From assembly GCF_933775445.1 (NCBI RefSeq), contig NC_065872.1, positions 9,796,001-9,860,000 of the forward strand: 64,000 nt of DNA. Direction: 5' to 3'. Below, in pieces: positions 62,901-64,000 of this stretch. The notes beneath the pieces were generated by a model. It was not told the DNA's origin. It searched no databases and saw only the letters and a list, made by a program, of their open reading frames with translations. The position numbers were made by a program, and so were the translations under genes. The stretch comes from Argentina anserina. Its lineage: Eukaryota > Streptophyta > Magnoliopsida > Rosales > Rosaceae. Each line of letters begins with the position of its first letter. Positions within the stretch are counted from its first letter, which is position 1.

Positions 62901-64000
62901 GAGGCCTTTTGTGATCCAAACAGACCACCGAACTTTGAAACACATGCTGGCACAACACATCACTACTCTGGTACAAGAAAAATGGATCACTAAGCTCTTG
63001 GGATATGATTTTACAATTGAATATAAGCTAGGGAGATTGAACACAGTACCAGACATCTTGTCTCGCCACCATGAACTAAGCTCTATACAACATATCAATG
63101 CCCTACTATTTGATGTCTGAACCATATTGATGCCGCTTGTACTCGCGATGCAGAGGCCAAAGCGATCATCTTGATCCTTCAACAAGGCTTGCCCACAAAG
63201 AGGAATTTCACTTGGTCCAACAACCGCTTATTCCATAAGAACATAGTATATGTGCCGGCGACATCGGAATGGCGATCAAAGCTTCTCACTGAGTTCCATT
63301 CATCTTACACAGGTGGTCATTCTTGCTATTTGAAGACTTACCAACGCCTTAAATTCAATTTCTCATGGCCTGAAATCAAGAAGGAGGTAAAGAAATTTGT
63401 GGCACATTGCGACCAGTGTCAGAGGCAAACGTATGAAACAGCAAAGCTTCCAGGTCTTCTCAACCCTTTACTGGTTCCAACTAATGTGTGGGTGGACATT
63501 TCACTAGATTTCATTGATGGCTTACATCTGTCTAATGGGAAGAATTGTATTCTAGTTGTGGTCGACCATTTAACCAAGTACAGCCATTTCCTCGGCTTAA
63601 CTCATCCATATACAGCTACAATTGTGGCAAAGCTCTTTACAAAAGAGATTTTTCGCCTCCATGGCATGCCCCAGATGATTATTTCTGACATAGACTATAT
63701 CTTTCTAAGTAATTTCTGGAAGGCATTCTTCAAGCTCCAAGGTACTCAATTGTGTCACTCCTCCGCCTATCATCCTCAGTTTGATGGCTAAACATAGGTG
63801 GTTAATCGCTCGCTAGAGCATTACTTAAGGTGTTTCATGGCATACAAGCCAGATACTTGGAGTGAGCTATTGCACTTGGCTGAATGGTGGTTCGATACCT
63901 CTCACCACTCCACCATCAACATGACCCCCTATGAATCATTATATGGCACACCACCACCTTCAATCTCTTCTTACTTTCCCGGCTCTACATATGTCCAGGT
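59941..64000 (+). mobile_element. Ty3/Gypsy retrotransposon, decayed, runs off the window
   Basis: Plus-strand gag begins directly at the PPR break, with no LTR or PBS visible, so the 5' end is missing. The order gag, protease, RT, RNase H, integrase is that of Ty3/Gypsy. The 3' end and LTR lie beyond position 64000. Confidence 0.9.
59941..64000 (+). pseudogene. Ty3/Gypsy gag-pol polyprotein, inactivated, partial
   Basis: Gag: Pro/Ser-rich start, VDLPWFMGDDAVGWLAMAER (near 60396), then WEMFVTAFLEHFG and EFIAEFTKLS. CCHC knuckle CFHCRQPYHDNITC lies near 61069. The protease reads FVDCGAATNFL (expected D-S/T-G-A). RT from 61927: [20 protein letters not shown] and [10 protein letters not shown], then a frameshifted stretch around 62137-62326 that includes the FFDD site. 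RNase H (62700-63060) has AADASGVGIGAVLSQ. Integrase (63171-63791) has the H2C2 zinc finger (HCDQCQR), VWVDISLDFIDG and IISDIDYIF. Breaks include stops at 60200, 60720 and 61924, frameshifts in gag and RT, TGA/TAA changes, and Q and E codons turned to stops at 63789-63797. Confidence 0.9.

Overview
This is a stretch of plant nuclear chromosome. It holds multi-exon genes with GT-AG introns, plant-specific families (squalene epoxidase, a germin-like protein, a CGR2/3-type pectin methyltransferase, a PPR-DYW protein, a pectinesterase) and abundant LTR retrotransposons primed by tRNA-Met (PBS TGGTATCAGAGC). A eudicot is well supported. Rosaceae is a plausible guess that the sequence alone cannot prove. 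There are no operons or ribosome binding sites, so regulation is described only through TATA boxes, UTRs and splice sites.

Layout: (1) 1-4.1 kb holds no recognisable gene. (2) 4.1-15.1 kb carries a tandem array of three squalene epoxidase (SQE) copies on the + strand. The first is an intact 8-exon gene (531 codons). The second is a pseudogene with eight recognisable exons, opened by a hAT-like MITE, two solo-LTR-like insertions and a further MITE. The third is only a damaged exon 1. (3) 15.3-20.1 kb is a 3'-truncated Copia element. (4) 20.3-21.0 kb is a single-exon germin-like/auxin-binding-protein-19-type gene. (5) 22.98-39.8 kb is a three-level nest: a Copia element with short LTRs, split in its leader by a Ty3/Gypsy-type element with ~2.75 kb LTRs, whose 3' LTR is in turn split by a hAT-like element made mostly of a 504-bp tandem repeat. 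(6) 40.5-45.1 kb holds two further hAT-like elements built around a ~505-bp unit (three units versus one), a 67-bp tandem repeat and a MITE. (7) 45.5-50.0 kb, minus strand: a frameshifted pectinesterase gene, a 5'-truncated LINE whose poly(A) ends 10 bp before the pectinesterase ATG, and a Rab escort protein N-terminal fragment cut off by the LINE. (8) 50.4-58.0 kb is the gene-rich island: a 13-exon HflX-type GTPase gene with two non-canonical introns, and a 6-exon CGR2/CGR3-like gene. (9) 58.6-64 kb: a PPR-DYW pseudogene (closest remembered relative At3g49710) whose 5' half is replaced by a decayed Ty3/Gypsy element running off the window.

Four loci look functional: SQE (cytosolic/ER sterol and triterpene synthesis), the germin-like protein (apoplast), HflX (organelle ribosome-associated GTPase) and CGR-like (Golgi pectin methylation). 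They share no single pathway. Everything else is decayed genes and mobile DNA. I found no convincing new multi-gene system. The most unusual material is the family of ~505-bp repeat units inside hAT-like elements, and the HflX gene with one GC-AG and one apparent GA-AG intron.
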